NCBI RefSeq assembly: GCF_022811645.1
Contig: NZ_CP094534.1
Location: 186,001-250,000 of the forward strand
Origin: Hymenobacter monticola
GTDB taxonomy: Bacteria; Bacteroidota; Bacteroidia; Cytophagales; Hymenobacteraceae
Direction: 5' to 3'
DNA length: 64,000 nucleotides
The notes below the pieces were generated by a model that worked only from the letters and a program-made list of their open reading frames with translations, had not been told where the DNA came from and did not search any database. The translations under genes and the position numbers were made by a program. Shown here piece by piece: positions 42,201 through 49,082 of this stretch (positions within the stretch are counted from its first letter, which is position 1; each line of letters starts with the position of its first letter).

Positions 42201-42626
42201 CTCGGTCAGCTTCGCAAAGCGGCCGTCCAGGTACAGGGCCAGCACATCGGCCAGCGGGCGGGTGGCGGGGTTGGCGCGCAGCTTGGCTAGTTCTTCGTCC
42301 TTGCGCCAGGCCCGGATTTGCAAGCGCTGGCTGGCCAGCTTGCGCTGGTGGAAGTTGAACACCATTTCCCACACGTCCCAGAAGTGGCTCACCAACTGGT
42401 GGTAAACGGAGTCCTGAGCGGCCCCGCCTTGCGTCACAAAGCGCAAAGCCGTCTCCACCAGGTGCATGCGGGCGAAGGGCGAGGGAATCGAAACCGCCAC
42501 CTTGGCGGCGCGGCCGCCCTGCGGGTCGAGCAGGCGTTCCACTTCGTGGGGGCCAATTTTACCAGTCGGTCCCCAGCCCTCGTGGGTGCTGGAGCCGGTA
42601 TCGTGCAAACGCAGGATTTTAGCCAT
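39219..42626 (-). CDS. Giant actin/Hsp70-like ATPase
   Basis: A 1135-residue soluble protein. The first ~560 residues are mixed and unassigned (for example SPFARMHLVETALRFVTQG). The second half carries an actin-superfamily ATPase: phosphate-1 FAIDFGTTNTHVAMQ near residue 565, phosphate-2 AAFIDIGGGTTDVLLY near 802, FAGNDLWGDGGAEV, and an adenosine-type loop CFTGRGSLYVRLLAAG. This is an Hsp70/FtsA/MreB-like core, but the length and large N-terminal region fit none of those. The start MAKILRLHD at 42626 is chosen over a Met eight codons upstream. It lies between the tubulin-like gene and the membrane genes, suggesting that two nucleotide-driven polymers or switches work in one complex. Confidence 0.82.
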   Translation of the reverse strand: MAKILRLHDTGSSTHEGWGPTGKIGPHEVERLLDPQGGRAAKVAVSIPSPFARMHLVETALRFVTQGGAAQDSVYHQLVSHFWDVWEMVFNFHQRKLASQRLQIRAWRKDEELAKLRANPATRPLADVLALYLDGRFAKLTEMHLIYFPGANGVPQLIGGTSPLTLFFPAPNVRPLPVQRPQGGGYYLDNQYVPLANREAAFRDYVYQEFVGDPALTTLAPLVRDTLDRGLLQKWAMDGTASLSNFPVLTDASNNQIDVAGVLLRVRPDEGTVRGSDLFIRPTRAGVAGPLPIVLRPGLKAIGKKYYNETLFADSGAIVPLTDARPLKERTLPGPELPYPYLTVNDLLEETLLAVPYEVDETRFFSGNVKIAPGFRPSNWPLLPIKPAYFDYFTQQDLAEHLSLELESACIRVRLRVPVSGGDYVDYERAYYDNPQGEGVGRLRVTNVALSVFPFVKVADAPQFNDFYKVMLVDANNIDPSMVTKKVDLKFWANGHQLSDTGTDQSATRYERTPKTSQDEGSAYYEVRGTHFDYLEVLNPAPAEGRALIIPRWPEVRQGTKEYRFAIDFGTTNTHVAMQDSPGQEPKPFSFGLTDTPVALLKKSTAEPDRTAYERLYRGIDDDPANFVQIKRWQQYQEREFVPPIIGADNSPYAFPARTATYEAANYATQELSVLGNINVAFGIITEEQRRPNYHTNLKWDNSLNIANTNRVRAFFKEILLLCRAKVALNGGNLAATQITWFAPLSFSTYQRNLYQREWDTLFHEVFHTTASMPCMVESTAPYYYLTRRNIVTLGPGENAAFIDIGGGTTDVLLYADRKPVLSTSFRFAGNDLWGDGGAEVRGSKDNGLVRFGVAGVQSAVLSPAARRAREYVLVAESTDNFGSEDVASFLFNYDQLLGFSERLLRAEHLRVLFYLHFGALIYHVAQVTVANGQQLPRYLCFTGRGSLYVRLLAAGANLQPVEKLARLIMEKATGQSVPADFRIKLADDPKQTTANGGVLATGQIPQDPPMVRPVGVVPDAENPQADKGEHHLEAAGVTDEIKQAVLSNARACLKLLLEDPELKRVQADLGVKNDPGLVMNTLERSLGDSFNLYRQQYADVLRDGDTIPETLFFLPFKNALYELSKVLHDAQPLN

Positions 42627-42651
42627 GTGTATTGTTAGAAGAGGCGCCAAT

Positions 42652-42813
42652 GGCGGAACCTCACCCCCGGCCCCTCTCCCCAGGAGAGGGGAGCCACGGC
42701 AGCGCGGGCGTTGGTTGCAAAAGTCCTCTGGTATTGATTCAAGTTTGTTTTAAGCAGAATAATCGTCAGGCTTCCCTCTCCTGGGGAGAGGGGCCGGGGG
42801 TGAGGTTTCGCCG
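42652..42813. repeat. Double-hairpin inverted repeat, CCTCACCCCC family
   Basis: GGAACCTCACCCCCGGCCCC at the left mirrors GGGGCCGGGGGTGAGGTTTC at the right. Inner palindromes are CCTCTCCCCAGGAGAGGGG and CCCTCTCCTGGGGAGAGGGG. It fills the gap between tubulin-like and actin-like genes. Confidence 0.88.
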
Positions 42814-44295
42814 TTAAGAATACTGTAGCTTCTTGTCCAGAATCTCACCCGTCGCGTCTTCAAATGCCTTCACTACCCAGCGCAACGCTTCGTTCTCCGT
42901 TGGGTTTTTCAAGGTGTCTTTGCCTACGGCTTTGGTCAGCTCGTCGCGGAAGTAACCGGGCGTGATGCCTTTGCTGAAAATGCCGGTTTCGACCGTCTTG
43001 TCGCTCACCATTTTGTTGAAATCCGCTTCGTCGGCGCGGATGGCAGTGTAGCGGCGCTGGTTTACGCCCAGCTCGCGCAGCCACTCGTTGTACTCGCCGA
43101 AAAAGTCCGTCAGCTCGCGCAAAGCGCGGTTGTTGCGCAGCTGGGCTGAGAGGTCGCCGGCCTCGTAGTAGGGCGCTTTGGCATCCTCGGGCGTGTGCTT
43201 GAGGAAGTAACGGGCGAAGTAGTGCAGCTGGATGAGCGGGCGGGCCACTTCCTGGCGCATGTCGCTGGGCAGCTGGCCGAAGTCGATGTCGGTGCTGTCA
43301 GCTTTCAGGCCGTACTCGTGGTAGAGCGGCTGGTTGGCATCGAGCTGGTTGTCGGGCACTTCCATGAAGTGCTGGATGGACAGCGCGCCCAGCATTTCGA
43401 GCAGGTGGGCCTGGTTGCGCTGCTCGGCGCGGCCGGGGTGGTTGGCCAGCGGCTGGCCGGGCTGGTCGCCGAGGTAGTACATGGCTTCTAAGCCCTGCAG
43501 GTTGTCGGCGTAGTACGACAGCGCGGTTTTCGTCTTCGTAATGAAAGTGTTGGAGTCGATGAAATCCTGGCCGGCAGCTTTCTCGTCGGCCGAGGGGTCA
43601 GCTAGCTTGAAGTAAGGCAGCATCACCAGCGCGCCGGCTTTGAGGCGGCGGCGGATTTCGGGATGGGCCAGTGGCGAGTTGGCGTCGCGCAGGTTTTTTA
43701 CCAGCAGCGGGAAGCCGGCCGCGCCGGTTCCGCCAAAAATGGAGCTGATAAAAAACGCCCGGTCACCGTCCTGCAGGCTCTGGGCGAGGTAGCGCATTTC
43801 CTTGGACTGCACCATCGCATTCAGCACCACCGAACCTACGTTGGGCGAGCCGCGGAACCCCACGTCGAGGTTGGCCGCGAGGCTGTCCTGGGTGAACAGC
43901 AAATCCACCAACCCCTGGGTTTCCACCGAGAGGTCGTTGTATTTCAGGTAGTCGCGGAAGGGCTGGCTGATGCCGCCGAAGTCGTACACGAAGGAGTCGC
44001 GCAGTTCCTCCCCACCGCCGCTGGTGTTGAGGTGAGCCAGCGTGTTCATGGGCTGGCTGAAGAAGCCGGTTTTTTCCTTCTGGCCGTCGCCGTACAGCGC
44101 TTCGTGGATGCGGGCGTAGCGTTTGAGCAAGGCCACGGTGCGCGTCACGTCGCCGTTCTGGGTGTCGGGGTCGATGAGGACGGGCACCACCTGGTCGCAG
44201 TTCGGAATGCGCACGCCCGAGGCCAGCAACATGGTGAGGGAGCGCAGCACGCGGGCCCCGGTGCCGCCCACGGCAAAGATGAATAGTTTGGACAT
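42814..44295 (-). CDS. Tubulin-like GTPase
   Basis: A 493-residue protein of the 'tubulin-like' (Tubulin_2 / FtsZ-like) group. The N-terminus KLFIFAVGGTGARVLRSLTM and VVPVLIDPDTQNGD give the first nucleotide-binding loops. The tubulin signature loop is SSIFGGTGAAGFP (about 184-196), a variant of GGGTGS/TG. A segment near 210-290 (HPEIRRRLKAGALVMLPYF) continues the GTPase core; the C-terminal 200 residues are helical. Related FtsZ-like proteins have been predicted to act in membrane remodelling with vWA and OmpA-family partners, both of which are encoded in this cluster. Confidence 0.82.
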   Translation of the reverse strand: MSKLFIFAVGGTGARVLRSLTMLLASGVRIPNCDQVVPVLIDPDTQNGDVTRTVALLKRYARIHEALYGDGQKEKTGFFSQPMNTLAHLNTSGGGEELRDSFVYDFGGISQPFRDYLKYNDLSVETQGLVDLLFTQDSLAANLDVGFRGSPNVGSVVLNAMVQSKEMRYLAQSLQDGDRAFFISSIFGGTGAAGFPLLVKNLRDANSPLAHPEIRRRLKAGALVMLPYFKLADPSADEKAAGQDFIDSNTFITKTKTALSYYADNLQGLEAMYYLGDQPGQPLANHPGRAEQRNQAHLLEMLGALSIQHFMEVPDNQLDANQPLYHEYGLKADSTDIDFGQLPSDMRQEVARPLIQLHYFARYFLKHTPEDAKAPYYEAGDLSAQLRNNRALRELTDFFGEYNEWLRELGVNQRRYTAIRADEADFNKMVSDKTVETGIFSKGITPGYFRDELTKAVGKDTLKNPTENEALRWVVKAFEDATGEILDKKLQYS

Positions 44296-44305
44296 AGCGT
44301 TGAGT

Positions 44306-44407
44306 GTAGCGCGAAGCTCCAGCTTCGCGTGTCGTTGAACGACTTTAGGAATCCCAATGGCGGCGCTATCAACGCGGCCGATACGCGAAGCTGGAGCTTC
44401 GCGCTAC
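44306..44407. repeat. Double-hairpin inverted repeat, TCGTTGAACG family
   Basis: GTAGCGCGAAGCTCCAGCTT at the left mirrors AAGCTGGAGCTTCGCGCTAC at the right. Each arm is itself palindromic (CGCGAAGCTCCAGCTTCGCG). GTCGTTGAACGACTT follows the left arm. It lies upstream of the tubulin-like gene, inside the operon. Confidence 0.9.
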
Positions 44408-44411
44408 ATTC

Positions 44412-44822
44412 TTAAAACGGCCCCACAAAAGGCGTGGTGCGGGCATATGTGCTCCAGCGCTTCAGCAGCACCGACAAAATCAGGAACCACAAGGCTGCTA
44501 CAATCATGTTCACCACCATAAAGTAGCCCAGGTAGCTGCTCGCTTCGGCGCCGTGGCCCTTGCTGAGGCTGTTGGCCAGAAACACGCCCAAACCGGCGGC
44601 CAGGGCCAGCGTCAGGGCCCAGTGCGGCGTGCGGAACATGCCGGTGCGCAGGGCCGAGTTGAACACATAGTAGAAAGCAACAACCAACAACAAGCTCACG
44701 CCCAACGTGCTCCAGCCCACGAGTGAAAACAGGTCGGTTTTGTAGAGGCCGTAGTCGGCCGGGCGTTGGCTTTGAAAGATGGAAATAAGCGCCGAGTACA
44801 GGCTGGTGAAGAAGGTTTGCAT
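44412..44822 (-). CDS. Small multi-pass membrane protein of the cytoskeletal operon
   Basis: A 136-residue protein with three clear membrane helices: about 33-54 (LVGWSTLGVSLLLVVAFYYV), 68-85 (WALTLALAAGLGVFLANS) and 98-120 (GYFMVVNMIVAALWFLILSV). No motif is recognised. It is encoded between the vWA-like lipoprotein and the tubulin-like GTPase with inverted repeats on both sides, so it is likely a membrane anchor for the system. Confidence 0.7.
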   Translation of the reverse strand: MQTFFTSLYSALISIFQSQRPADYGLYKTDLFSLVGWSTLGVSLLLVVAFYYVFNSALRTGMFRTPHWALTLALAAGLGVFLANSLSKGHGAEASSYLGYFMVVNMIVAALWFLILSVLLKRWSTYARTTPFVGPF

Positions 44823-44832
44823 AGGAAAAGGT

Positions 44833-44912
44833 TAGAGAAGTGAGAAGTGAGATAGGAGAGGTGAGATAAAAACAATGATTGTCTCATATCTCACTTCTCG
44901 CCGTCTCATGTC
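44833..44912. repeat. Inverted repeat inside the cytoskeletal operon
   Basis: GAGAAGTGAGATAGGAGAGG at the left pairs imperfectly with CTCATATCTCACTTCTC at the right. Its unit GTGAGA/TCTCAC recurs in both arms. Different sequence from the other repeats. Confidence 0.7.
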
Positions 44913-44913
44913 T

Positions 44914-46251
44914 CTATTTATCGTTTTTGAGTGGAAGCTGAACCGTGAATACGGCGGGTAATGGAGTTGGGTACGATTGACGGACGCCGGTCAGCAGTTG
45001 GTCGAGGCCAAACGTGCGGGGGGCGGGCGTATTGTCGTTGGTGGTGCTCCAGGCGGCTACCCAGTCCGGCGTTTCCGGAGCGGGCAGCGAGAGCGTGAGC
45101 GTGGCCGTGGGGGCTGCCAGCTTGCTCACCCGCAGGCGCACCACGTGGGTATAAGGCGCCAGCACCGGCTGGCCGCTTTGCTCCTCGTCGGTGAGCGGGC
45201 GCACCGAGTTGGGCAGCAGGCTGGCCTGGCCGTTGGGCAGGCGCACTTGCAGATGTTGGGCCAAAAAGGCCGGTTGCTGCCAGGCGGCGGGCAATTCCTT
45301 CAAATCCAAGCCCACCGAAAAGTCTACCGGGTCGTCGGAAGGGTTCAGGGTCAGACCGTTGTTTTCGGCATACACGGTGCCGCCGCTCGACTTTAATTTC
45401 GGGTCCGTGAGCTTGGTGAGCAGCGGCGCAAAGGCGGGCGTGCTCGTTTTCAGCCCAAAGAAGGCCTGTTGGGCCGGCGCGTTCTTGAACACCTCAGCGG
45501 CATAGCGCGCCACCTGCGCGGGCGGCCCAATCACCCACACATAATAAGGCACCTTTTCGCCGTTCAGGGCACGCTTTTGCACGGGCGTTTTCACGGCCGG
45601 GAAATAGCTGCCGTAGAAGTGCGAGGTTTCGCCGAACACCGCGACGGCCAGTTGCTGCCGGCTCACGGGCGCGATGGACGTGCGAATGAGGTTGGGCAAC
45701 TGCGAGAAATCCGACTTGCGGGCCGGGCCATAAATGAAGTCGGAAATCACCACACTCACCTCCTCCCCTGCCTTGGGCCGGTTGAGAATGCCTTCCAGCA
45801 TCTGCGGCAGCTCGGTGCCGAGGGCAGCCTGGCTCACTTCGCCCTGCACCACGTCGCGCAGCTCCTCAAACTTCACGGGGCGCGGCGCGGCGTTTTCGCA
45901 GAGGTAGTACTTGCGCTCGGCCACGGCTCCGTTCACCTGGGTTTCGGTGATGAGGGCGCCGATGCGCTTTTGGAACTCAGTCGCGGGCTTGTCGGCCCCC
46001 CCACGCGGCACAAAGCCTTTCATGCCGCCCGAATACTCCAGAAAAACGCTCACGCGCAACGGCGCAGCTTCAGTGGTGGCGGGGGCTTCGGTGGTGGCTT
46101 TGCTGGTTTTGGTGGGCTTGCTGGCGGTGGTTTCGGCCGGTTCCGAGTTGCAAGCCGTCAGGAGTGAAACGGTTCCAAAAAATACCCCGGCGAGCCGGAA
46201 ACGGCGAAACAAACGCGGCACGGGCAAGCCCACGGGAACGGAAATCGGCAT
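44914..46251 (-). CDS. vWA-like lipoprotein, first gene of the cytoskeletal operon
   Basis: A 445-residue lipoprotein. The signal peptide ends in the lipobox LLTAC with Cys34, followed by a Thr/Ala/Glu-rich tether. Residues about 60-270 look like a von Willebrand factor A domain: the first strand and MIDAS-like loop read VSVFLEYSGGMKGF, where the canonical D-x-S-x-S is degenerate (Glu-Tyr-Ser-Gly-Gly), and the middle strand reads VSVVISDFIYGP. The C-terminal 180 residues are beta-rich. The start at 46251 is chosen because it places the lipobox at normal distance; the frame extends 46 codons upstream. It would sit on the outer face of the inner or outer membrane. Confidence 0.72.
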   Translation of the reverse strand: MPISVPVGLPVPRLFRRFRLAGVFFGTVSLLTACNSEPAETTASKPTKTSKATTEAPATTEAAPLRVSVFLEYSGGMKGFVPRGGADKPATEFQKRIGALITETQVNGAVAERKYYLCENAAPRPVKFEELRDVVQGEVSQAALGTELPQMLEGILNRPKAGEEVSVVISDFIYGPARKSDFSQLPNLIRTSIAPVSRQQLAVAVFGETSHFYGSYFPAVKTPVQKRALNGEKVPYYVWVIGPPAQVARYAAEVFKNAPAQQAFFGLKTSTPAFAPLLTKLTDPKLKSSGGTVYAENNGLTLNPSDDPVDFSVGLDLKELPAAWQQPAFLAQHLQVRLPNGQASLLPNSVRPLTDEEQSGQPVLAPYTHVVRLRVSKLAAPTATLTLSLPAPETPDWVAAWSTTNDNTPAPRTFGLDQLLTGVRQSYPTPLPAVFTVQLPLKNDK

Positions 46252-46607
46252 AGAATAAGCGCTAGGCGAGGTTTTGGGGCGAAGTATAGGCATTACGCAG
46301 CGAACTACCCAGCGGCCGAAAACCACAGGCCCTAAACGCAGCTCCGAGGCCGCTAGTACGGCCAGCCCCTTCACCAAACGCGTTTTCACATTTCTTTGTC
46401 AGCAGGCCACACATTGCCAGCTTATTATAAATTGCAGACAGGACTAGCCTCTTTATCAGCAGGTTTTAACCATTGCAAATCATTGTTTTAAATATTGCTA
46501 CAACATCTGATGCGGCCCATTCAAACCAATGAATTAGGTTTAAGCTGGACTGTTTATTAACATTGCCAGATAGATGTGCTGTTGGTTTTTCCAGGTCTTG
46601 TGATGCT
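46252..46607. other. Intergenic region with AT-rich promoters
   Basis: 356 bp between divergent genes. The half next to 46608 is strongly AT-rich (TTATTATAAATTGC, TTTTAAATATTGC) and should hold the plus-strand promoter. No gene, hairpin or RNA motif is recognised. Confidence 0.4.
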
Positions 46608-47021
46608 ATGCACCTTATTGCTCTCCGCGCTGAATACCAAATCACGGTCGACCGGGCCCAAAATCGGATTTTCTACCAAAATTTTGGTCCGATGAGGACC
46701 GCCAAGGCCCTGCCCCATTACCGCACCGATTGGGAAACCGCCTTGGCCCAAGTCCGGCCCGGCTTCTGCATCCTCACCGACATGCAGGTGGTGAACGAAA
46801 ACGGCGGTGCCCTGCTCGACGCGTTTCAGGCCGTGGAGCAGCTCATCGTGCAGCGCGGCGTGACTTTGGTGGCCGAAGTGCACTTTCCCGGCCTGCCCAC
46901 CCGCCGCCACACCGACGCCGTGACCACCCGTCAGGCCATGCCCGTTGAGTATTTCCTCGATATCTGGGACGCCACCCAGTTCCTCGACGGGCTGCAGCTC
47001 CACACCGGCACGGCGGCTTAG
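46608..47021 (+). CDS. Conserved hypothetical protein, STAS-like size
   Basis: A 137-residue cytoplasmic protein beginning MHLIALRAEYQITVDRAQNR. It has the strand-helix rhythm of a small alpha/beta domain: ITVDRAQNRIFYQNFGPM, then FCILTDMQVVNENGG, a long helix LLDAFQAVEQLIVQRGVTLV, and a final helix PVEYFLDIWDATQFLDG. This is compatible with a STAS or SpoIIAA-like fold, but no motif proves it. The ATG at 46608 is preferred because the preceding 15 residues are unlike protein. It is a single gene. Confidence 0.6.
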   Translation: MHLIALRAEYQITVDRAQNRIFYQNFGPMRTAKALPHYRTDWETALAQVRPGFCILTDMQVVNENGGALLDAFQAVEQLIVQRGVTLVAEVHFPGLPTRRHTDAVTTRQAMPVEYFLDIWDATQFLDGLQLHTGTAA

Positions 47022-47101
47022 CGCCGGCCGAAAACCGTCTTTTAGTGGGGGTTCAGCGGCCAACGATTCCAGCCGCGGCGTTGTTATGAAGCGGGCCCGC
47101 G

Positions 47102-47132
47102 TTGGCGGCCCCGGCCGGTGGCCGTACCTTTG
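47102..47132 (+). promoter_or_regulatory. Promoter of the ferredoxin reductase gene
   Basis: TTG at 47102-47104, 20 bp spacer, then TACCTTTG (47125-47132): the best match to the Bacteroidota consensus in the window. Confidence 0.7.
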
Positions 47133-47198
47133 CGCAACGGCCTCCTACGTTGTGGCCGCTTCAAACCCGCTGCCCGGTTAAAGGCACTTTTTACCCTT

Positions 47199-48215
47199 AT
47201 GTCCACCCCCATTTCCACCGATATCTGCATCATCGGGGCCGGCCCGGTCGGCTTGTTTGCAGTGTTTGAGGCGGGCTTGCTCAAGCTCCGCTGCCACGTC
47301 GTTGATGCCCTGCCGCAGCCCGGCGGCCAGCTCTCCGAGATTTACCCCAAGAAGCCGATTTACGACATCCCCGGCTTCCCCGAGGTGCTGGCCGGCGACC
47401 TCGTCGACAATCTGATGAAGCAGATTGAGCCCTTCCACCCCACCTTCACGCTGGGCGAGCGGGTGGAGAGGTTTGAAAAGCTGGACGACGGCTCTTTCCA
47501 GCTCTTCACCACCGACGGCACCGAAATCCACTGCAAGGCCGTGGCCATTGCCGGCGGCCTGGGCTCGTTCGAGCCGCGCAAGCCGGCCGTGGAAAACCTG
47601 GAGCAATTTGAAGGCGGCCGCGGCGTGCACTACATGGTGCGCGACCCCGAGCACTTCCGCGACAAGAAAATTGTCATCGCCGGCGGCGGCGACTCGGCCC
47701 TCGACTGGACCAACTTCCTCGCCAACGTGGCTTCCGACGTGACGCTCGTGCACCGCGGCACCACCTTCCGCGGTGCCGCCGACTCGGCTGAGAAAGTGCA
47801 GAAGCTGCACGAGGCCGGCAAAATCAAGCTCGTGCTCAGCTCCAACGTGACGCACCTGCACGGCAACGGCGAGCTCAAGGAAGTGACCATCACCGGCAAC
47901 GACGGCAAGGCCGAGAAGGTCCCGCTCGACTGCTTCATCCCGCTGTTCGGCCTCACGCCCAAGCTCGGCCCCATCGGCGAGTGGGGGCTGGAAATCGAGA
48001 ACGACGCGGTGAAAGTGGATACGCTCGACTACAGCACCTCGCTGCCCGGCGTGTTCGCCATCGGCGACATCAACACCTACCCCGGCAAGCTCAAGCTCAT
48101 CCTCTGCGGCTTTCACGAGGCAGCGCTGATGTGCCAAGGCGCGTTCAAGTACATTTTCCCCGACAAAAAATACACGCTCAAGTACACCACCGTGAACGGA
48201 GCACCATCTATGTAA
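47199..48215 (+). CDS. Ferredoxin-NADP reductase, thioredoxin reductase-like type
   Basis: A 338-residue flavoprotein. FAD site DICIIGAGPVGLFAVFEAGL, the QPGGQLSEIYPKKPIYDIPG loop, NADPH site KIVIAGGGDSALDWTNFL, and closing FAD motif GVFAIGDINTYPGK. The redox-active CxxC of thioredoxin reductase is absent, which is the mark of YumC-type ferredoxin(flavodoxin)-NADP reductases. The next gene is a 2Fe-2S ferredoxin, its likely partner. The start at 47199 is chosen from the N-terminus of the Rossmann fold. Confidence 0.92.
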   Translation: MSTPISTDICIIGAGPVGLFAVFEAGLLKLRCHVVDALPQPGGQLSEIYPKKPIYDIPGFPEVLAGDLVDNLMKQIEPFHPTFTLGERVERFEKLDDGSFQLFTTDGTEIHCKAVAIAGGLGSFEPRKPAVENLEQFEGGRGVHYMVRDPEHFRDKKIVIAGGGDSALDWTNFLANVASDVTLVHRGTTFRGAADSAEKVQKLHEAGKIKLVLSSNVTHLHGNGELKEVTITGNDGKAEKVPLDCFIPLFGLTPKLGPIGEWGLEIENDAVKVDTLDYSTSLPGVFAIGDINTYPGKLKLILCGFHEAALMCQGAFKYIFPDKKYTLKYTTVNGAPSM

Positions 48216-48218
48216 AAT

Positions 48219-48290
48219 GGTAATTAAGTAAATGAGTAAGTTGGCGCCAGCCTTCACTCATTTACTCAATTACTCACTTACCAACTTACC
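48219..48290. repeat. Inverted repeat between reductase and ferredoxin
   Basis: AGTAAATGAGT (48227-48237) pairs perfectly with ACTCATTTACT (48256-48266), and GTAAGTTGG (48236-48244) with CCAACTTAC (48281-48289), so two alternative stems compete. It ends two bases before the ferredoxin start. Confidence 0.8.
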
Positions 48291-48292
48291 AC

Positions 48293-48619
48293 TTGGAAAA
48301 CGACATCCGCGTCTACGTCGAGGAAGCCCCCGGCCAACGTACTGAACTAGTGGGCCCCACCGACATGGGCCTCAGCCTGATGGAGCTGCTCAAAGCCAGC
48401 GGCTACGACATCATGGCCACTTGCGGGGGCATGGCCCTTTGCGCCACCTGCCACGTGGAGGTGCTGGCCGGCCCCGCCCTGCCCGAGCCCGAAGATGCCG
48501 AGCTCGACATGCTCGAAACCCTGCCCGTGGTGCACGAAGGCTCCCGCCTGAGCTGCCAGATTCGCCTCACGCCCCGCACCGACGGGCTGGTGGTGCGCTT
48601 GGCTGCCACGGGCGCTTAG
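48293..48619 (+). CDS. 2Fe-2S ferredoxin
   Basis: A 108-residue adrenodoxin-type ferredoxin. Cluster ligands are in ATCGGMALCATCHVEV (C-x5-C-x2-C) and the fourth Cys in SRLSCQIRL. The only start that keeps the first strand ENDIRVYVEEAPG is TTG at 48293; the next ATG would delete it. The TTG directly abuts the preceding inverted repeat. It follows the ferredoxin reductase gene by 77 bp, so the two probably form an electron-transfer pair. Confidence 0.9.
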   Translation: MENDIRVYVEEAPGQRTELVGPTDMGLSLMELLKASGYDIMATCGGMALCATCHVEVLAGPALPEPEDAELDMLETLPVVHEGSRLSCQIRLTPRTDGLVVRLAATGA

Positions 48620-48626
48620 GATTTAT

Positions 48627-48805
48627 CTGTCATTGCAAGGGCGAAGCCCGTGGCAATCCGTCTTCACTGAGCGACCAACTCTGATTTGTGACAAAGCTTT
48701 TTTCAAAGCGAAAAGCCCCGACACTGCTTAGTGCCGGGGCTTTCTAGTAAAAGGCGTGTCTGGTTTTGTACAGGACGGATTGCTTCGATACGCTCGCAAT
48801 GACAG
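48627..48805. repeat. Long inverted repeat enclosing a terminator (CTGTCATTGC family)
   Basis: Outer arms CTGTCATTGCAAGGGCGAAG plus GTGGCAATCCGTC and GACGGATTGCTTCG plus CGCTCGCAATGACAG, around a separate hairpin AAAAGCCCCGACACT/AGTGCCGGGGCTTT (48711-48743). Same build as 35449-35629 with a different inner terminator. It lies between convergent genes. Confidence 0.85.
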
Positions 48806-48819
48806 GCAAAGACGGAACG

Positions 48820-49074
48820 CTACGCCCCCGCTGCCAGCCGCTCCCGCATCCGCTCCTTTGCGGCGGCCGATAGCGCGGGGCCCGTCTGTTCGCGGGCTGA
48901 AGCGGCCGCCCTGGCCCATTCGGCCATGAGCACGGTTTGCTTGGCGTAGCGCTTGCAGTAGGGGCAGTAGCGCAGGTGCACCCACAGGCTGGCGCGCGGC
49001 CCCCATAGCAGGGCGCGGTCGGGCTGCTGGTCGAGCAGGCGGGTAGCGTTTTGGCAGGTAATGAGTCGGAGCAT
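48820..49074 (-). CDS. Zinc-binding anti-sigma-like protein
   Basis: An 84-residue protein carrying the ZAS motif His-x3-Cys-x2-Cys in VHLRYCPYCKRYAKQ (about residues 33-47), as in small anti-sigma factors. No membrane helix is present, so it would be a soluble anti-sigma factor, possibly redox- or zinc-responsive. It follows the ECF sigma gene by eight bases. Confidence 0.78.
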   Translation of the reverse strand: MLRLITCQNATRLLDQQPDRALLWGPRASLWVHLRYCPYCKRYAKQTVLMAEWARAAASAREQTGPALSAAAKERMRERLAAGA

Positions 49075-49082
49075 AACGGGGG

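Noticed and set aside
39219..42626. DnaK/Hsp70 chaperone
   Set aside because: Only the actin-fold ATPase motifs are shared; there is no substrate-binding domain and the first 560 residues are unrelated.
42814..44295. FtsZ cell-division protein
   Set aside because: The tubulin loop is FGGTGAAG, not GGGTGTG, the length is greater, and no division genes are adjacent.
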